A stretch of 64,000 nucleotides of DNA from Silene latifolia (GCF_048544455.1 NC_133534.1:33852217-33916216), one strand, 5' to 3'. Numbered from the stretch's first letter, positions 13,400 to 25,329 are shown. The notes: generated from the letters alone by a model not told the origin. A program made the numbers and translations.

Positions 13400-14935
13400 T
13401 ATTTTATAACATCATCACTGATAATGATGTTTTCAGTGATATTAATTTGTACTCCACATTTTGATCGGTAATTAGTAATTATCCTTTGTTTGTCGCATGT
13501 TATGCAAAACTATTACGGAGTACTACATTTCAAATTTCTTCAATTTTTGTGTTGTTTATTTGTTATTAAGTGTCAAGCATTATAGTAAGTTTTCCTCATT
13601 ATGTTACTCTGATTTTTTAGACAACTTGATCAAAAGTGTCAAGTATGATAATTTAATACTAATAACAGAATTTCAATTAGCCGGAAAAGTGTATGGTCAC
13701 AATGAACTCTTGAACATCAAATTACTCCAACCAAATCATTTTTTTTTATTATGGACTCGTGGAATGTAACTACCAGTCCGAAAAAGTGTATCGTCACAAT
13801 GCGTCATTGTATACTTGTTTATATAAACTAGGAAAACACATCATCTATTTTATATAAATTTAGTCTTAAATTTTTCATATTCTTAGATGGAAAAATGGAC
13901 AAAAAGTTCTGAATTCTCCTACAAAGATGGCGTTTGTATCGAACATCCTTTTCTAAAAATAATGAACGAGTGTATCTAGCAAGACGAACAAGTGTAGCTA
14001 AAGTCTAAACAAGTGTATCTAGTTGACCACAGATGTTCCAAGTTATTTCCTTTGAAAGGATACAAACAGCACAAGGAAACTAAAAAATGTGAAATACTAG
14101 ACAAAAGTCACCCCGACTTAATCAACCTCTTCAAAGTACAACCACTCTTGCAAGAAAAATAAAAATTTGAACTGATGCCGAATCCTTTGAAATGAGGCTT
14201 GATTAAAAAAAATAATCCAATAATCTTCATCATCAACCATTGTGAAAAATCGTCTGGAGATTAAAAAAAGAATGACATGAGGTTGAATTATTTTAAAACA
14301 ACATATGGAAGTGTAAGGTGTATGTAGTGACAGACTATAGTGTATGCAGCCATATTAACGAGTGTATCTAGCGGTTCAAAAAACATAATGTAGCCAACCT
14401 GAAAAAAGTGATACGTCTTTCAAAGAGACTAACGGAACTTCATATTTAATTTATAAAGATTACAACTCAAAAAACGTAATCGCAATTCTTTGGTGACGTG
14501 AGGCATCTCAGAAAACCGCAAGGTTCACACTCTTCCCTCTTTTTCTCATCACCTCATGATTGAAGTTTTAGTCTTTTCCTTCCTACTGTTTCTTCCTTTC
14601 AGTTGACCATTAAATTAATTACAGCATTCCGACACAATAATTCAAACGTGATACGTCTTTCAGTAGACTAACGGAATTAAGACTTATAACTTACAAGCAG
14701 CATAACGCGAAACGAGAGACTATCATGGGAGATCATCTCTCTGAACAATGAAAAAATATTGACTATGAAATCCTAATTCTGCTACTGCACCTAATATGAC
14801 TAAACTACCCCTTGTTCAAGTTTTTGATTTTTTTTTTAGTTTAAAAAGTGTATCTAACAATTTAAAAAAGTGTATGTAGCAACCTGAAGGAGTGTATCTA
14901 GCAATTAAAAAAACTGTACCAACCTGAACGACTCC
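13400..14935 (+). repeat. Spacer with phased GTGTAT motif clusters
   Basis: No gene recognised. Motif clusters on the + strand at 13969-14025, 14305-14400 and 14846-14920 show GTGTATCTAG-type starts at intervals of 22, 21, 22 and 22 bp. The phrase GATACGTCTTTCA recurs at 14411 and 14649, as does AATGATGTTTTCAGTGATAT at 13315 and 13422. Confidence 0.8.
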
Positions 14936-14995
14936 TAAGATGACAAATCAAACATATAAAAATACAGAAAAATGATACCTGAGAAGTGTTTTTCT

Positions 14996-16802
14996 CCCAT
15001 TTTATCAGCTGCAACATAATTTGTCGACGATAAGCAATCAAGTCCTGCAAAACAAAAAAAAGGCAGAAAATTAAGATAAAATGGCAGCCCGAAAGAAGTA
15101 CATATCCTCCACCAGGGTCCAAGCAGTGTTCATTGTTAGTGATTCTGTTGACTGGACTAGGGATATTCAAGTTGTTCCCATAATTCTTCCCTGAGTGTAT
15201 TAACGCTAATGTGCTTTTCTTAAAGACAGGGTGCATTTCCCACATAACGGTTTAGCATGGGTGCATTTAGGGTATCATTACAGTCCGTCTACGACAGGTA
15301 ATGTAAAGCTGGTCGAATCTCTTAAAACATGGGACAGAAATGACAGAATTTTAAGATAAAATGGCAGAAAATTTAAGATAAAACATATATGAATTATCAA
15401 GTCCATTAAACTCACTTTGTAATGTTTCTTGTCCGTCCACAAATCTGTATTGAACATTGCACCTTCCAGAAACTTCATGAGATATACTCCGCAGTCAAAA
15501 CTATTCAAGCAACATATGATATTGAAAATGATATTAAAATAATTAACATTAAGCAAAAAATAACACAAAAATATATAACAAACTAACATGTTTGGTTGCT
15601 GAGGGACATCCTTCACTTCAGTAGGAAACAAACTGATGGCCTTGACGCGCTTGTAATCATTGGTGCTCGGTATCTGATTTGCAACATTGACTATCTGTGA
15701 ACAACAAACAATCAACAAAAATACTTGTATGAATATCTTAGATTGTGACTTCTAGACTGAATTAAAATAAAAAATGGCGACCATACAATATCCTCCACAT
15801 AAGTATTATATTCCTCCACAGCTTTCTTATCATTTTTCTTATATTTCCTTGAGAGAGTCCAAAATGTAGTTCTTCTCCTCCTTGAGATCAGACAGACAAG
15901 CTAACCAATGGTTACCATCTTTGCCGATTGTGAAAAAAACCTACATAAAAGCAAAATGATTTACATAGGTAAGTAACTAGGATATGCATGGTAATTAGTA
16001 TTTTATGCATATATTATCACAATTTGGACATTAGTAACTTTACCTTCTCAATAGTAGCTCCATCTTTTGGCGTGTAGTGCATCTTAAGATGAGGGCACCA
16101 AACAAAGTTTACCTCGTTAACCTTTAATTGTGGCTTAGCATACTGACAAATTAAAAAAATAAGTTAATAAACTATACTAACAAATATATGACATCTGTTT
16201 TTTTCTTTTGGAACATAGTTGAGATGACATATTATTCCTCACAAAAATGAAGTAAAAAAGGGAAAAGTAAAAAGTAAATTCAAAATGTACTACTTAGATA
16301 CATACCCTCACTGTTGAAGGCAAGTACAGAATATCTGGTCGATTATATGTACACATCACACCAAACATGTCAATCACCTACAAATGTAAATATTGTTACA
16401 AAATTTTGATCACCTATCTGGTCGATTAAATGAAAAATATTTATATACTAACCGTATCCCTTATCCATTGACGATTTTGAAAACTTTTCATTGCTTTTCG
16501 GCAGACATTCATCCATTCAGTGGCCACGATAATTTCATCCAAATACCTACAAACCAATACAATTAGCACAACTTCTAAAACAAAAATCAAACAAATATGT
16601 AATAAAAGTTTAGAAATTACTTGTCATCCTTGCGGGCATTGATTACCCGAGCCAATATTTCTGTGTCTAACAACTGACATTGACGGGTATCCTTGGTGGC
16701 ACCTCTGGGATTCTTTCTTAGATTTTGGAAGTCTTGATTACCAGCAAAAGACAACAACTCATAGCATGCCCTTGTACCAAAAACCTTAACTTGGTTGTTC
16801 TA
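14996..16802 (-). pseudogene. Second Ulp1 domain, catalytic residues present
   Basis: Exons read on the minus strand: 16802-16622 (begins NNQVKVFGTRACYELLSF), 16547-16453, about 16378-16306 (VIDMFGVMCTYNRPDILYLP), about 16144-16044, about 15940-15788, about 15688-15588 and about 15502-15416. Catalytic His is in GKDGNHWLACLSDL (codon 15908-15910), Asp in NYILDSL (15857-15859), and Gln and Cys in QQPN-x-FDCGVYLMKF (Cys codon 15491-15493, split from QQPN by an intron). A final exon near 15048-14996 encodes LIAYRRQIMLQLIKWEKN, the usual C-terminal helix. A one-base frameshift near 15852 follows the Asp motif. Confidence 0.8.
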
Positions 16803-16884
16803 CAAAACAAGGAACATTGATTTATACTACTCATATACATACAAGTAAATAAATAGGGAAAAACATTGTAAAGCAGCTTACATC

Positions 16885-17560
16885 TTGGAGTCCCAACACA
16901 CAAGTCCTTCTTTCTCCTTTGTATTTCTCCAACAACCGCATGAGGTAAATTCCTGAATCACTTCCATTACCAAGATTTGACCTCAGAATAATCTCCTCTG
17001 GCTTCATGTCACGGACAGCTACTATAGACGGCATTTTCTTGAGCAAGCATTTAATAACAAAGTCTTTCTGCATAGGACATATAAATTCAAACATTTCTCA
17101 AAAATGCAAATAATATTAATATCGTATGATAGCATCAACAAAACAAGTAGGCTGAAATGTGGATACCGTAGGCTCAATACTTGGTGCAAAATTTACCATC
17201 TCTGGCCTCATCAAATGTAAGATTTCCAACTTCTTTGTTAGGAGGTTGAAACACATTGCAAATGGCTTCTCAGAAACTATAGGTACAAAGATCTGCAAAT
17301 GTATAATATTTGTTCTTAAAAAATGTCTATATCAGAAAACCATACAAGAAGGTTAGCAAATGTAAATACTTACCAAAGATGCCCCCGTAAAATTGTCATC
17401 AATTGAGAACTTACTTCACTAGACAGTGGGAGATACAACCTAGAAGGTGAAGTATGTGCTCTAATTGTTTCACATTTATTCAAAACGCAACACCAGGCAT
17501 GTATCACTTGTTTAGGCACTATATCACCTGATACTAGCATCTTCAAATTTGCTCGAGTAA
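16885..17560 (-). pseudogene. First Ulp1-like domain, catalytic residues replaced
   Basis: Exons on the minus strand: about 17560-17410 (SGDIVPKQVIHAWCCVLNKC then SPSRLYLPLSSE, typical of the N-terminal Ulp1 fold), about 17292-17160 (IFVPIVSEKPFAMCFNLL then TKKLEILHLMRPEM) and about 17075-16883 (GNGSDSGIYLMRLLEKY). By alignment with the second domain the His-Trp pair is replaced by Lys-Pro or Pro-Phe, the Asp of LDSL by His (ILHL), and the Cys of DCG by Ser (DSG, codon 16954-16956). Fold-defining residues remain, so it reads as a catalytically dead duplicate rather than random decay. Confidence 0.7.
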
Positions 17561-17659
17561 TCGAAATGTCGTACCAATTTTGAACAGGATCTCACCGCAT
17601 ACATAATTGTTCAATCAAAATGAAATGAGAAAATAAATTAAGAAAAGTAATGACTGTAT

Positions 17660-18892
17660 CTACCTAACTATAAATATGAAATGAAGAATTGTTTGGAATG
17701 TATCTAGCAAGAAATTTGAAGTACCGTACAAACTGTCATCGAGAAAATTCGAAAATACATAGTCCAGTGCTTCTCTCTCATTTTTATTCACCTTGCCGTC
17801 AAGTCTGATACTTCTTTGAAGAAAAGGAGATCGAAAAGCTCTGTCTCGAACTCTAACCCTCTTAGCCCTTGTTGGTTCATCCTGGGGCAAAGAAAGAAGT
17901 GGTACAACTTCAAGTGGCTCCACATTTACATTTATATTTAAAGCATCATCAACGATCTTTTGCAAAACATCTTCTTGTGATTCTGAGCTAATAACTAGTG
18001 GGAATTCAGTTAGGGTCAAGGGATCAGGTGATGGACACACAGGAGGAGTAAACACTGGTGGGGAGTCGTGTATAAGCCTTGGCGATCGACGAAATGAGGT
18101 TCCGCTTGTCTTTGTTTTCTCAACATTCAACGGTTCAGACTCCTCCTTTTGTGACTCAGATTCCACAAGGATAGGAGAAGTTGACTTAGACAATTTTTCG
18201 GATGGAACAGATTCTGCTTTCTTCAGACGCACCATGATGGAATCCACAAGGTTAGCAGATTTTGCTTTCTTTAGAACGTTTTCATCTGCAACGTGTAAAC
18301 CATCACACATATTTTTAACATCTTCTTCTGATTCTGAGCTTAGTAGTTTGAATGAAGGTGGTGTAAAAGCTGATGGGGAGTGGTGTGTAAACCTTGGTGA
18401 TCGACGGATTGAGGTTGAAGCTTCTGCTCTTTTCTCAAAATTCAGCGGTTCAAACAAGTCCTTTTGTGACTGAGAGTCCAGAAGGATAGGAGAAGTTGAC
18501 TTTGGCAAGTCTGGAGCTGGAGTCTTGGAATAAAAAAGGTTAACTGATTTTGATTTCTTCAGAACATTACTCTCCATATGTTCGTCTGCAATGTGTAAAC
18601 CATCCTCGTGTAACTTTTTCTCAACAACTTGATGTGGTTCTGAACTTTGAAGTTTACATGAAGGGGACTGGTGTGTAAACCTTGGTGATCGACGGAACAA
18701 AGTTGAAGCTTTAGCTGTTTTATCAATATTCAACGGTTCACACAACTCCTCTTGTGACTGGCAGAAACCGATAGTAGATTTCCCTTTCTTGTTAACATTA
18801 CTTTGAACATTAACCGGCCGTTTTCCCAAGGCAGTTTCTAATTTTACAACAAATTTTGCCCACAACTCATCTTGATTCAAATGACTTGCCAT
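17660..18892 (-). pseudogene. Ser/Lys-rich middle region with threefold internal repeat
   Basis: A 410-residue open stretch with the phrase FRRSPRFTHQSPS recurring three times (FRRSPRFTH near 18690, IRRSPRFTHHSPS near 18390, FRRSPRLIHDSPP near 18080), each with nearby KSTSPIL and EPLNxEK phrases. Predicted disordered and basic; probably a linker or nuclear-targeting region between the N-terminal domain and the peptidase domains. Its first Met (18892) overlaps the end of the preceding frame (ending 18867), which I read as a frameshift, not a new start. Confidence 0.6.
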
Positions 18893-19150
18893 TTAGCTTA
18901 GACCATGGATTAGATTTCTGACTGTCTTGTTCATCTTCATTAAAAACTGCTTCCTTTTCTTTATCTTTTTCAGTGTCATCTGTTGGTTGTGATGAAGGAC
19001 AGCATGCACCAAGAGCTTCATCCATTAAAGCTAGATGTTGTAAAAGTTTAGAGTCAGGGTGAACAACTTTGGCTGCTTCCAAAGAATTTGTGAACATTGC
19101 ATAAGAATCTGCAAGAATAGTTGCAGATTCTCGCGTAACCTTGATAGCAT

Positions 19151-20179
19151 TTATCCGCTTAGTATCGGTCGACCACCTTTAAGGAAGCCTTGATTCATCA
19201 CCGGACTCTGTTTTTGCTGATTAGAATACTCAGGCACTGCTGATGGAACAATGAAACTTATCTCCTTAACTACACCCTTGACAATCCGAGGAAGAACAGC
19301 TCCTGTTCCAAACCCATCTTGCATCTCAATCTTAAGCCTCTCTGAAATTTTAACTTTTGTCCAATTTGCTAGTGTGGGGAAGACACGAGGAACTGAGAAA
19401 AACTTGTAGGACACCCTATCTAAATAACAAAAGATAAAAATCATGATGGGACCTCCAAACCAATCATTCTTCGAACTTCTCCACGAGTCAACACTTTCAA
19501 TAAACTGTTTTCTGGTAAACCCACTCCAGTTTAACATTTGAACAGATGAAACATCCTTAAGACATTTCAGGACTCGAAGACTTGCAAGGGTCCCCTTTAC
19601 ACCCATAAGAAAAGTAGAAACAACAAATACAATGAAGTTCCTTTTAAACTGCTCCCCGCCCTCCTTTTGCGTGATAAGCAGACTAAGGATGTCCTTAGTC
19701 TCCACTGTGCCCGGTTCTTTATCAAATTGTTTCATCCAACTACTCTTCAACTCAAGAAAATCCTTATCTTTATCATTTAAGGAAGCTATTTGGACTTCAT
19801 TTCCACTGATTGGAATACCGGTCGTCAAATGAATATCTTCATCTGTTATATGAAACTGACCTTTCATATAAGTGCAAGACGCATAATTAAAACGGGTAAC
19901 AAGCCAATGACCAAGAGCACCCGGCACCATATCTATCTTGAGAGTGAGAAGGCCACCAAATCCCATGTCTTTAATATCAGATACTTGTTTCTCACTTAAA
20001 CCACTGTTGATAAATGACATCAGCATTTTAGGAGACATACGAGTACGTAGAAAACAATGTCCACCACCATCATCATCATTTCTCTTCCTTTTAGTGGTTC
20101 TCTTACATAGTTTTGCCTCAGTAATAGCTTGTTCTTTGCTTGTACTCGCACCATGATTGCTGATCGTTAAATCCATCAT
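19151..20179 (-). pseudogene. N-terminal domain of the Ulp1 gene (plant-mobile-domain-like)
   Basis: Begins MMDLTISNHG; a basic stretch CKRTTKRKRNDDD follows, likely a nuclear localisation signal. The core MSPKMLMSFINSGLSEKQ, DIKDMGFGGLLTLKID and LGHWLVTRFNY, with DEDIHLTTGIP, matches the domain placed in front of Ulp1 peptidases in many plant transposon proteins, where hydrophobic-Gly-Phe-Gly-Gly-Leu and a G(I/L)P are recurrent. The frame stops at 19151 but the neighbouring frame (TKRINAIKVTRESATILADS, near 19140) continues in the same sense, so one base was lost or gained near 19180. Confidence 0.7.
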
Positions 20180-20214
20180 TTCTGTATATGTAAAACAAGA
20201 GATTAGTGTTGTAG

Positions 20215-21170
20215 GAAAGTGTATGGGAATGCCCAAAGTCGTGAACCCGACAACTACTTTCTTTACCTTATATGTAGCTTCCCTAAGATGTGTAACTAGC
20301 AGCTCAAAACAATGTATATACCTCCAAACAGATAAAACAAGGTAAAAGATAAATAGCCAAGTTTATCTTCTATCTCCATATTATATTTCTTTATCTTGTA
20401 GTTGTATATCTAGCACATTAAGACAATGTATGTAGCTGATCAAATATGTGTGTCTAGCAGTTTAGATAAGTGTATGTAACTGCCAAAAGTCGTGTATCTC
20501 AGAACTAGGAACAGTGTATGTAGCAGGCTGAAGATGTGTAACTAGTGACTCGACAAAGTGTATGTATCTTAAAACAGATCAACAGGGTAAAGGATATCTA
20601 GCCAACTTTGTCTTGAAGGTTTATATCTATCAGATCAAAAACAGTGTATGTAAATGCCCAAAGTCGTGTAATTAGCAGCTCAAAACAGTATATATATCTT
20701 GAAAAAAATAAACAGAGTAAAGGCTATCTAGCCAAGTTTATCTTCTATCTCCAGATTATATTGCGTTATCTTGTGGTTGTGTAGCTAGCACATTCAAACA
20801 GTGTATGTAGCTAATTAAATATGTGTGTCTAGCAGTTTAGAAAAGTGTATGTAACTGCCAAAAGTCATGTATCTCAGAACTAAGGTAAGTCTATCTAGCT
20901 GGCAAAACAGTGTATGTAGCAGCCCGAAGATGTGTAACTAGTGACTTCACAAAGTGTATGTATCTTAAAACAAATCAATAGAGAAAGGTTATCTAGCCAA
21001 CTTTATCTTATGGGTGTGTATCTGCCAGATCTAAAACAGTGTATGCAGCTGATTAAAGATGTGTACCTAGTTATTAACTAAAGCGGAACTCGTTAGTAAT
21101 AGAGAGGGGAGAAAGTGTATCTAGCTAGGTGAAGGTGTGTGTCTAGCAACATCAACAAAATGTATCTAGT
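20215..21170 (+). repeat. Densest GTGTATNTAGC motif region (about 25 copies)
   Basis: Repeated GTGTATGTAGC, GTGTATCTAGC and GTGTAACTAG words, all on the + strand. Many starts are exactly 22 bp apart (for example GTGTATGTAGCAGCCCGAAG then GTGTAACTAGTGACTTCAC then GTGTATGTATC). Two larger blocks, about 20410-20700 and 20770-21060, are near-repeats of each other (TTGTGGTTGTGTAGCTAGCA and related phrases). This region is upstream of the Ulp1 gene and is not coding. Confidence 0.9.
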
Positions 21171-21517
21171 TAAGAGCGGCAGAATACAAAAAGAAAAGTA
21201 GGGGGCATGGTATCCTAAAAAATGTAACAAAATAAAATTGTAACAACAGAAGGAAGTATAACAGATGTAAAAGTCAATGAAACTCATAAGTAAAGAACAT
21301 TGCATTTGGAAATACATAACAAGTTCATAGAAAAAGTGAACCATTCCATATTGAAAATAAAGTATAGGGATTACATTAAATTTAATATTATCCAAAATGT
21401 TAAACTAAGAAGGTTGATGTACATCGATTATAATTAATAAACAAGTAGACTACCTAAAGGGCCACATTAAAACCTAAACATGCAAAACCCTAATTACAAA
21501 AAGTGGGAACACATGAG
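21171..21517. other. Short spacer downstream of the F-box-like ORF
   Basis: AT-rich; no domain recognised in the ORFs here. Confidence 0.5.
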
Positions 21518-22150
21518 CTATATATACAACATCAAAGGTAAATCAAGAAAGGATATGTTGTCACGAGTGACTAGTAAGTCCGCAGCAATGCCAATGGCTC
21601 TATCTCTTTCCTCACTAGAAGCAGCTAAAGCATGCAACGACTCATTCACTTTGGCGCGTGCAACATCATCAAGAACAGTAAGATGAGTACTCTGAGATGG
21701 ATTTTTTGCTTGCTGAAAATGCACTAAGAATTTGGCAATCATATCCTCCGTTAAGAAACATTTGCATGTTTGGAAGACTATTCTAGGACCCCTACGAATA
21801 ATGCGAACACCATTCACATCATTTATGTCTCTGATAAGCCAATAAGCCATGCTAACACCAGGTGCACTTGGGTGTATCGAAAAGCTTGATTGAGCCCAAT
21901 TTTGACATACGAGCGCCATATGTGCTTTATCTTCATGAAGATCAATTTTAGAGAAGATTTTATGCATAAGATCTTGATTATTAAACACAGAATCATATGC
22001 TTGATAGTGACGGCCAGTCACTATAACGTCCTTTAACGGAGAAAAACAGAAACCCATAGCTGATTGTTTCTCACTGACATAAAGGGCACGAAACGACTGT
22101 TGATCCTCATCAAGAAGATTGACAACACAACCATTGCACCAAGTTGCCAT
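21518..22150 (-). CDS. F-box-like protein of unknown function carried by the MULE
   Basis: A 210-residue frame starting MATWCNGCVVNLLDED. An upstream intron acceptor (TTTTCAG, about 22166) lies in the 5' leader, which is why this ATG is preferred to one at 22190. Residues about 60-95 (NQDLMHKIFSKIDLHEDKA then HMALVCQNWAQSS) fit the F-box pattern of a hydrophobic helix followed by VCxxW. The rest (IRRGPRIVFQTCKCFLTEDM; a Ser/Glu-rich tail) is not recognised. If real it would link a target to an SCF ubiquitin ligase. It is intact, unlike its neighbours. It could also be the first gene-half of a longer protein whose later exons I cannot see. Confidence 0.5.
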   Translation of the reverse strand: MATWCNGCVVNLLDEDQQSFRALYVSEKQSAMGFCFSPLKDVIVTGRHYQAYDSVFNNQDLMHKIFSKIDLHEDKAHMALVCQNWAQSSFSIHPSAPGVSMAYWLIRDINDVNGVRIIRRGPRIVFQTCKCFLTEDMIAKFLVHFQQAKNPSQSTHLTVLDDVARAKVNESLHALAASSEERDRAIGIAADLLVTRDNISFLDLPLMLYI

Positions 22151-22204
22151 ACTTGGATATGAAACAACTGAAAATAGAACTATTAGTGACACAAAAAATT
22201 ACAA

Positions 22205-22745
22205 AAATGTGTGTTTACGAATATAAAAAATGGACTAAAAAGTGTATATAGCCACCTAAATGTGTGTTTCTAGAAGCATTTCAAACTGTATCTAGCAACC
22301 CAAACAAAAGTTAACAGGGGTGTATCTAGCTTGAGAATTGAGTGTATATACCTATGTGAAGGATTGTATCTAGGGTGAGCAAATAAATTGCGGGGTTTGT
22401 ATATAGACGACGCTTTTGGTTTTGGTTCATTGAGTTGAAGGTAAATTACATTGTCCATGGTGGGCAATATTTTCTCACAACAGACAGGAATACAAAAAAC
22501 AAATGAAAAAAGAAAAGTAAGGCAAAAATAAACATTGTAAACAATGTCTAACAATGACAAAGTAAAGTGTATATAGCCAGCTGAAGGTGTGTTTCTAAAA
22601 GCATTTCAAACTGTATCTACGTACCCCAAGACAAAAATACAGAGAATGAGATGAAATCTGAGGAAATATACAAGTTAATAGGGTGTATCTAGCATAACGA
22701 ATGAGTGTATATGACAACATAAAGGATTCTATGTAGCTTGACAAG
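22205..22745 (+). repeat. GTGTATNTAGC motif cluster near the right end of the MULE
   Basis: About a dozen motif copies on the + strand. Two blocks (22228-22370 and 22563-22740) are near-duplicates of each other (GTGTATATAGCC, GTGTGTTTCTA, AAGCATTTCAAACTGTATCT) and of 8960-9150. Confidence 0.9.
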
Positions 22746-23149
22746 ATAAACTCAGGCTTTCACTACCTAGGTTCCGATAATCGATTTGAAAAATAATCGG
22801 AACTAAAATTATATCAACAAATGCACAAAGAATAAAGGATTGAACAGTTGTACCAACTAATAGCTTGTGAAAATGAAAATTTAACATTATTATAATAATG
22901 AAAAAGGGAAAAATAATCACAACTGCAGTCGAACAATGAAAAACGGGAAAAATTAGGGTTGCAAAAGGGGGAAACATACGAAGAAGGATCGAAGAAAGAT
23001 ATGCCGTCACCGTCGCAGAGCGGAGGCGTGAGAGCCGTCACCGTCGCAGAGAAGACGAAGATCCGTCGCCGTCGTCGTTAGTTATGAGAGAGAGTGAGAG
23101 TGAGTTTTAGTGGGAGAAAGGAAAATGACGGGAGTGTCTAAATCTGATT

Positions 23150-23210
23150 GAGTAAGGGGTTGGGATTTTTAGTTCGCACCGAACTTTAGGTTCGCACACA
23201 GGATCCTATT

Positions 23211-23213
<3 letters not shown>
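23150..23213 (-). repeat. Right terminal inverted repeat of the large MULE
   Basis: Contains AGTTCGCACCGAACTTTAGG, the complement of the left terminal block. The outermost 20 bp match the left end only weakly. Confidence 0.75.

Positions 23214-23286
<73 letters not shown>
23214..23286. repeat. (TA)n microsatellite flanking the MULE
   Basis: About 36 TA units directly outside the right terminus, mirroring the tract at 8032-8099. Confidence 0.95.
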
Positions 23287-23288
<2 letters not shown>

Positions 23289-23323
23289 CTAATGCTAATA
23301 AATACTTTTTTTGATAAAATGGT

Positions 23324-23816
23324 TCATGAATAAAAAGTGGAGTTCAAATTACAAACTAAGGAGGGGGGGTCAGGAGACAAAGGAGAGGCAATATCCTCCA
23401 AGTCAGCATTACATAAATCGATTATAAAAGGAGGTGCAATGTTCCAGCTAAAAGCACCCGCAAAGGTAGAACTATCTTTCAAGGAGAACTTTGCCAAGGA
23501 GTCAGCAACTGCATTGGCGGACCTTTTTGCGTATGTTATCGTGGAAGATGGTAAGGCCCCTAATAGTTCCCTGCAATCAGCAATAATGTTAGTAAGCGGG
23601 CAGCAAAGTGGAGCATTTCTCAACACCAGACGAACTGCATTCAAACAGTCCGAACTAAAATCATACATACCCTCGTGGGAGTTAGCATACGTGAGTCCCT
23701 CTCTAATGGCAAGGAGTTCACTGGCCAGAGGGCTTGGAGCCAAACGCCTAGTAGACCAACCATGCACCCAAAAGCCGTTTGAGTCTCTCACTACACATCC
23801 AATACCCACAATATAA
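23324..23816 (-). pseudogene. RNase H domain fragment (LINE-associated or RVT_3 type)
   Basis: A 161-residue frame: GIGCVVRDSNGFWVHGWSTR, then LASELLAIREGLTYA (catalytic Glu), SSDCLNAVRLVLR (catalytic Asp), and AKRSANAVADSLAKFSL (the conserved N-x-x-A-D-x-L-A helix). The first catalytic Asp would lie just upstream and is missing. Reading on, the 3' end passes through an ATCAAAAAAA run near 23305, like the A-tail of a plant LINE. It is probably a 5'-truncated LINE; a domesticated RNase H-like gene fragment is the alternative. Confidence 0.75.
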
Positions 23817-23819
23817 GAG

Positions 23820-24780
23820 ATTCTACAAAAGGAAGTATAACATAATGCGAAAATAAAGGCAGTACAATGTAATTAAATAAATAAAAAAAAATTAATTATA
23901 CTATATAGATGTTAATCATAGCGCTGTGTGATAGACTTAACCAAGAGAATTCAATGTAATTAAATATTATATAGTTTTGATTGAAGTATAAATATAAAGA
24001 ATACCAGAATATGACAATTTTACTTAAAATAAGCATGTCCCACTTATGATATTAATTAGTATAAAGATGTTAATTATGTTAATTATATAACATACTATGT
24101 CCATTATATTTTGAAAACTATTAAAAGGTAAATAAATCAAGGTAGATTTGCAAATAATAAAAGTAATTCTGTTAGTAGTAAAAACAATTTTAGTAACATT
24201 GGATACTAGCAAATGAGTTGGGTAATGAAAGTAATAAAAGTAAAAGCGAAAGTAGTAAAATTATCAATATAAATACGGCACTAGTGAAAGTAACAATAAT
24301 TACGGCGGGAATAGTGAAAGTAACAGTAGTAATAACGAATGTAATAAAAGTAATAATACTAACCACAAAAGAAAGTATATATGAACAACAAGCTAACTAA
24401 CCAATTTAAGTAAAATATTAATAGCATAGACAAAATATAATATAAGTACTTAAGTAGGTTATGTTTTGGAAATTATGTAAAGAGAAATAAATCAGAATTG
24501 TTTCAAAAGATACAATATTCCATAATATGTTTTATAAAATTAGATAATCAACTGATTTAAATTTAAATTTCAAAAGATACAATATTCCATAATCTGTTTA
24601 TTTCATAAATTAGATAATCAATCGATTTAAAAATTAAATTTAATAAATTATAGTTGTAAGATTAGATGTAGCAAATATGATAGTACACTCATATGACTAA
24701 TAAAAATAACATTAATACCAGTGGGATTAGTGAAAGCAATAGTAACAATGAATATAGTGAAAGACTAAAAGTAATAGTAA
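23820..24780. repeat. AT-rich spacer with degenerate GTAATA/GTGAAAGTAA repeats
   Basis: 24220-24360 and 24690-24780 are built from irregular repeats of AGTAATAAAAGTAA-like and AGTGAAAGTAAC words. The phrase TTTCAAAAGATACAATATTCC occurs at 24501 and, in part, at 24571. No gene seen. Confidence 0.7.
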
Positions 24781-25009
24781 ATTCTTGGGCCCGGGGTTGG
24801 TCCATTTGCCCTAAACCCATTCATTTATGAAGTTCTTGCTATAAGAGAAGGGTTACGGTTTACTAGTCATAGTGAGATCAATTTTTTGATTGCTTCGGAT
24901 TGTTATAATGTTGTGAATGCTTTCTTGAGGAGAGATCCTCCTTGCAGACCTTATGTTAACATTATTATTGAGTGTAGGGAACAAATTGAGAACTCACCCC
25001 TTTTGAAGA

Positions 25010-25236
25010 TAACAAGCTACACTGCCGTTGCTAAAGAGCCGTTGGGCTCCTACAATCAAGGGATACTTGATCAATTCTTTCATGTCTTATAAATATAGCT
25101 TTTATACCTTATTGTTTCCGTAAATACGAAGATACTCATCTTGTATATATATGCTAGCTCAATACAATGTATGACTTACGCGATTTCGACATTCAATAAT
25201 ATATGAAAATACTTTCCAACATATTGGTTTCTAATA
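25010..25236 (+). repeat. Copia 5' LTR
   Basis: Direct repeat of 29577-29801. A TATAAATATAG at about 25090 could be its promoter TATA element (inference). Confidence 0.9.
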
Positions 25237-25329
25237 TGGTATCAGGTTCTAGGTCAATAATTCATTAAAGATCTTGCCCTGTTTGTCCTCTGTTTCTTGA
25301 AAAAAAAAAAATCGAACGAATTCATCATC

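Larger units (their letters stand above)
14950..20179 (-). pseudogene. Plant-mobile-domain-like / Ulp1 (C48) peptidase gene of the MULE, multiple frameshifts
   Basis: A many-exon gene read leftwards from an ATG at 20177-20179 (MMDLTISNHG), just after an intron acceptor (TATACAG). Order: an N-terminal domain common to Ulp1-bearing transposon proteins, a Ser/Lys-rich middle with threefold repeats, a first Ulp1-like domain lacking catalytic residues, and a second Ulp1 domain with an intact His-Asp-Gln-Cys set. Ulp1 peptidases remove SUMO or related modifiers. Breaks: frameshifts near 19180, near 18895 (two long frames overlap there) and near 15852 after the catalytic Asp. The gene is opposite to the transposase, as in Kaonashi-type MULEs. 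The 3' end is placed near 14950 where the last homologous exon finishes. Confidence 0.8.

Noticed and set aside
15278-15718. A separate small secreted or membrane protein (hydrophobic frame)
   Set aside because: The hydrophobic middle is intron sequence between two Ulp1 exons (GTTAGT donor, AATAG acceptor); the exons match the peptidase motifs.
18867-19097. A distinct small gene upstream of the Ser/Lys-rich frame
   Set aside because: It aligns in sense and position as the continuation of the frame ending at 19151, displaced by a one-base shift; treated as part of the same pseudogene.
23337-23816. 159-residue plus-strand frame opposite the RNase H fragment
   Set aside because: The minus strand carries the recognisable RNase H motifs; this is its antisense shadow.
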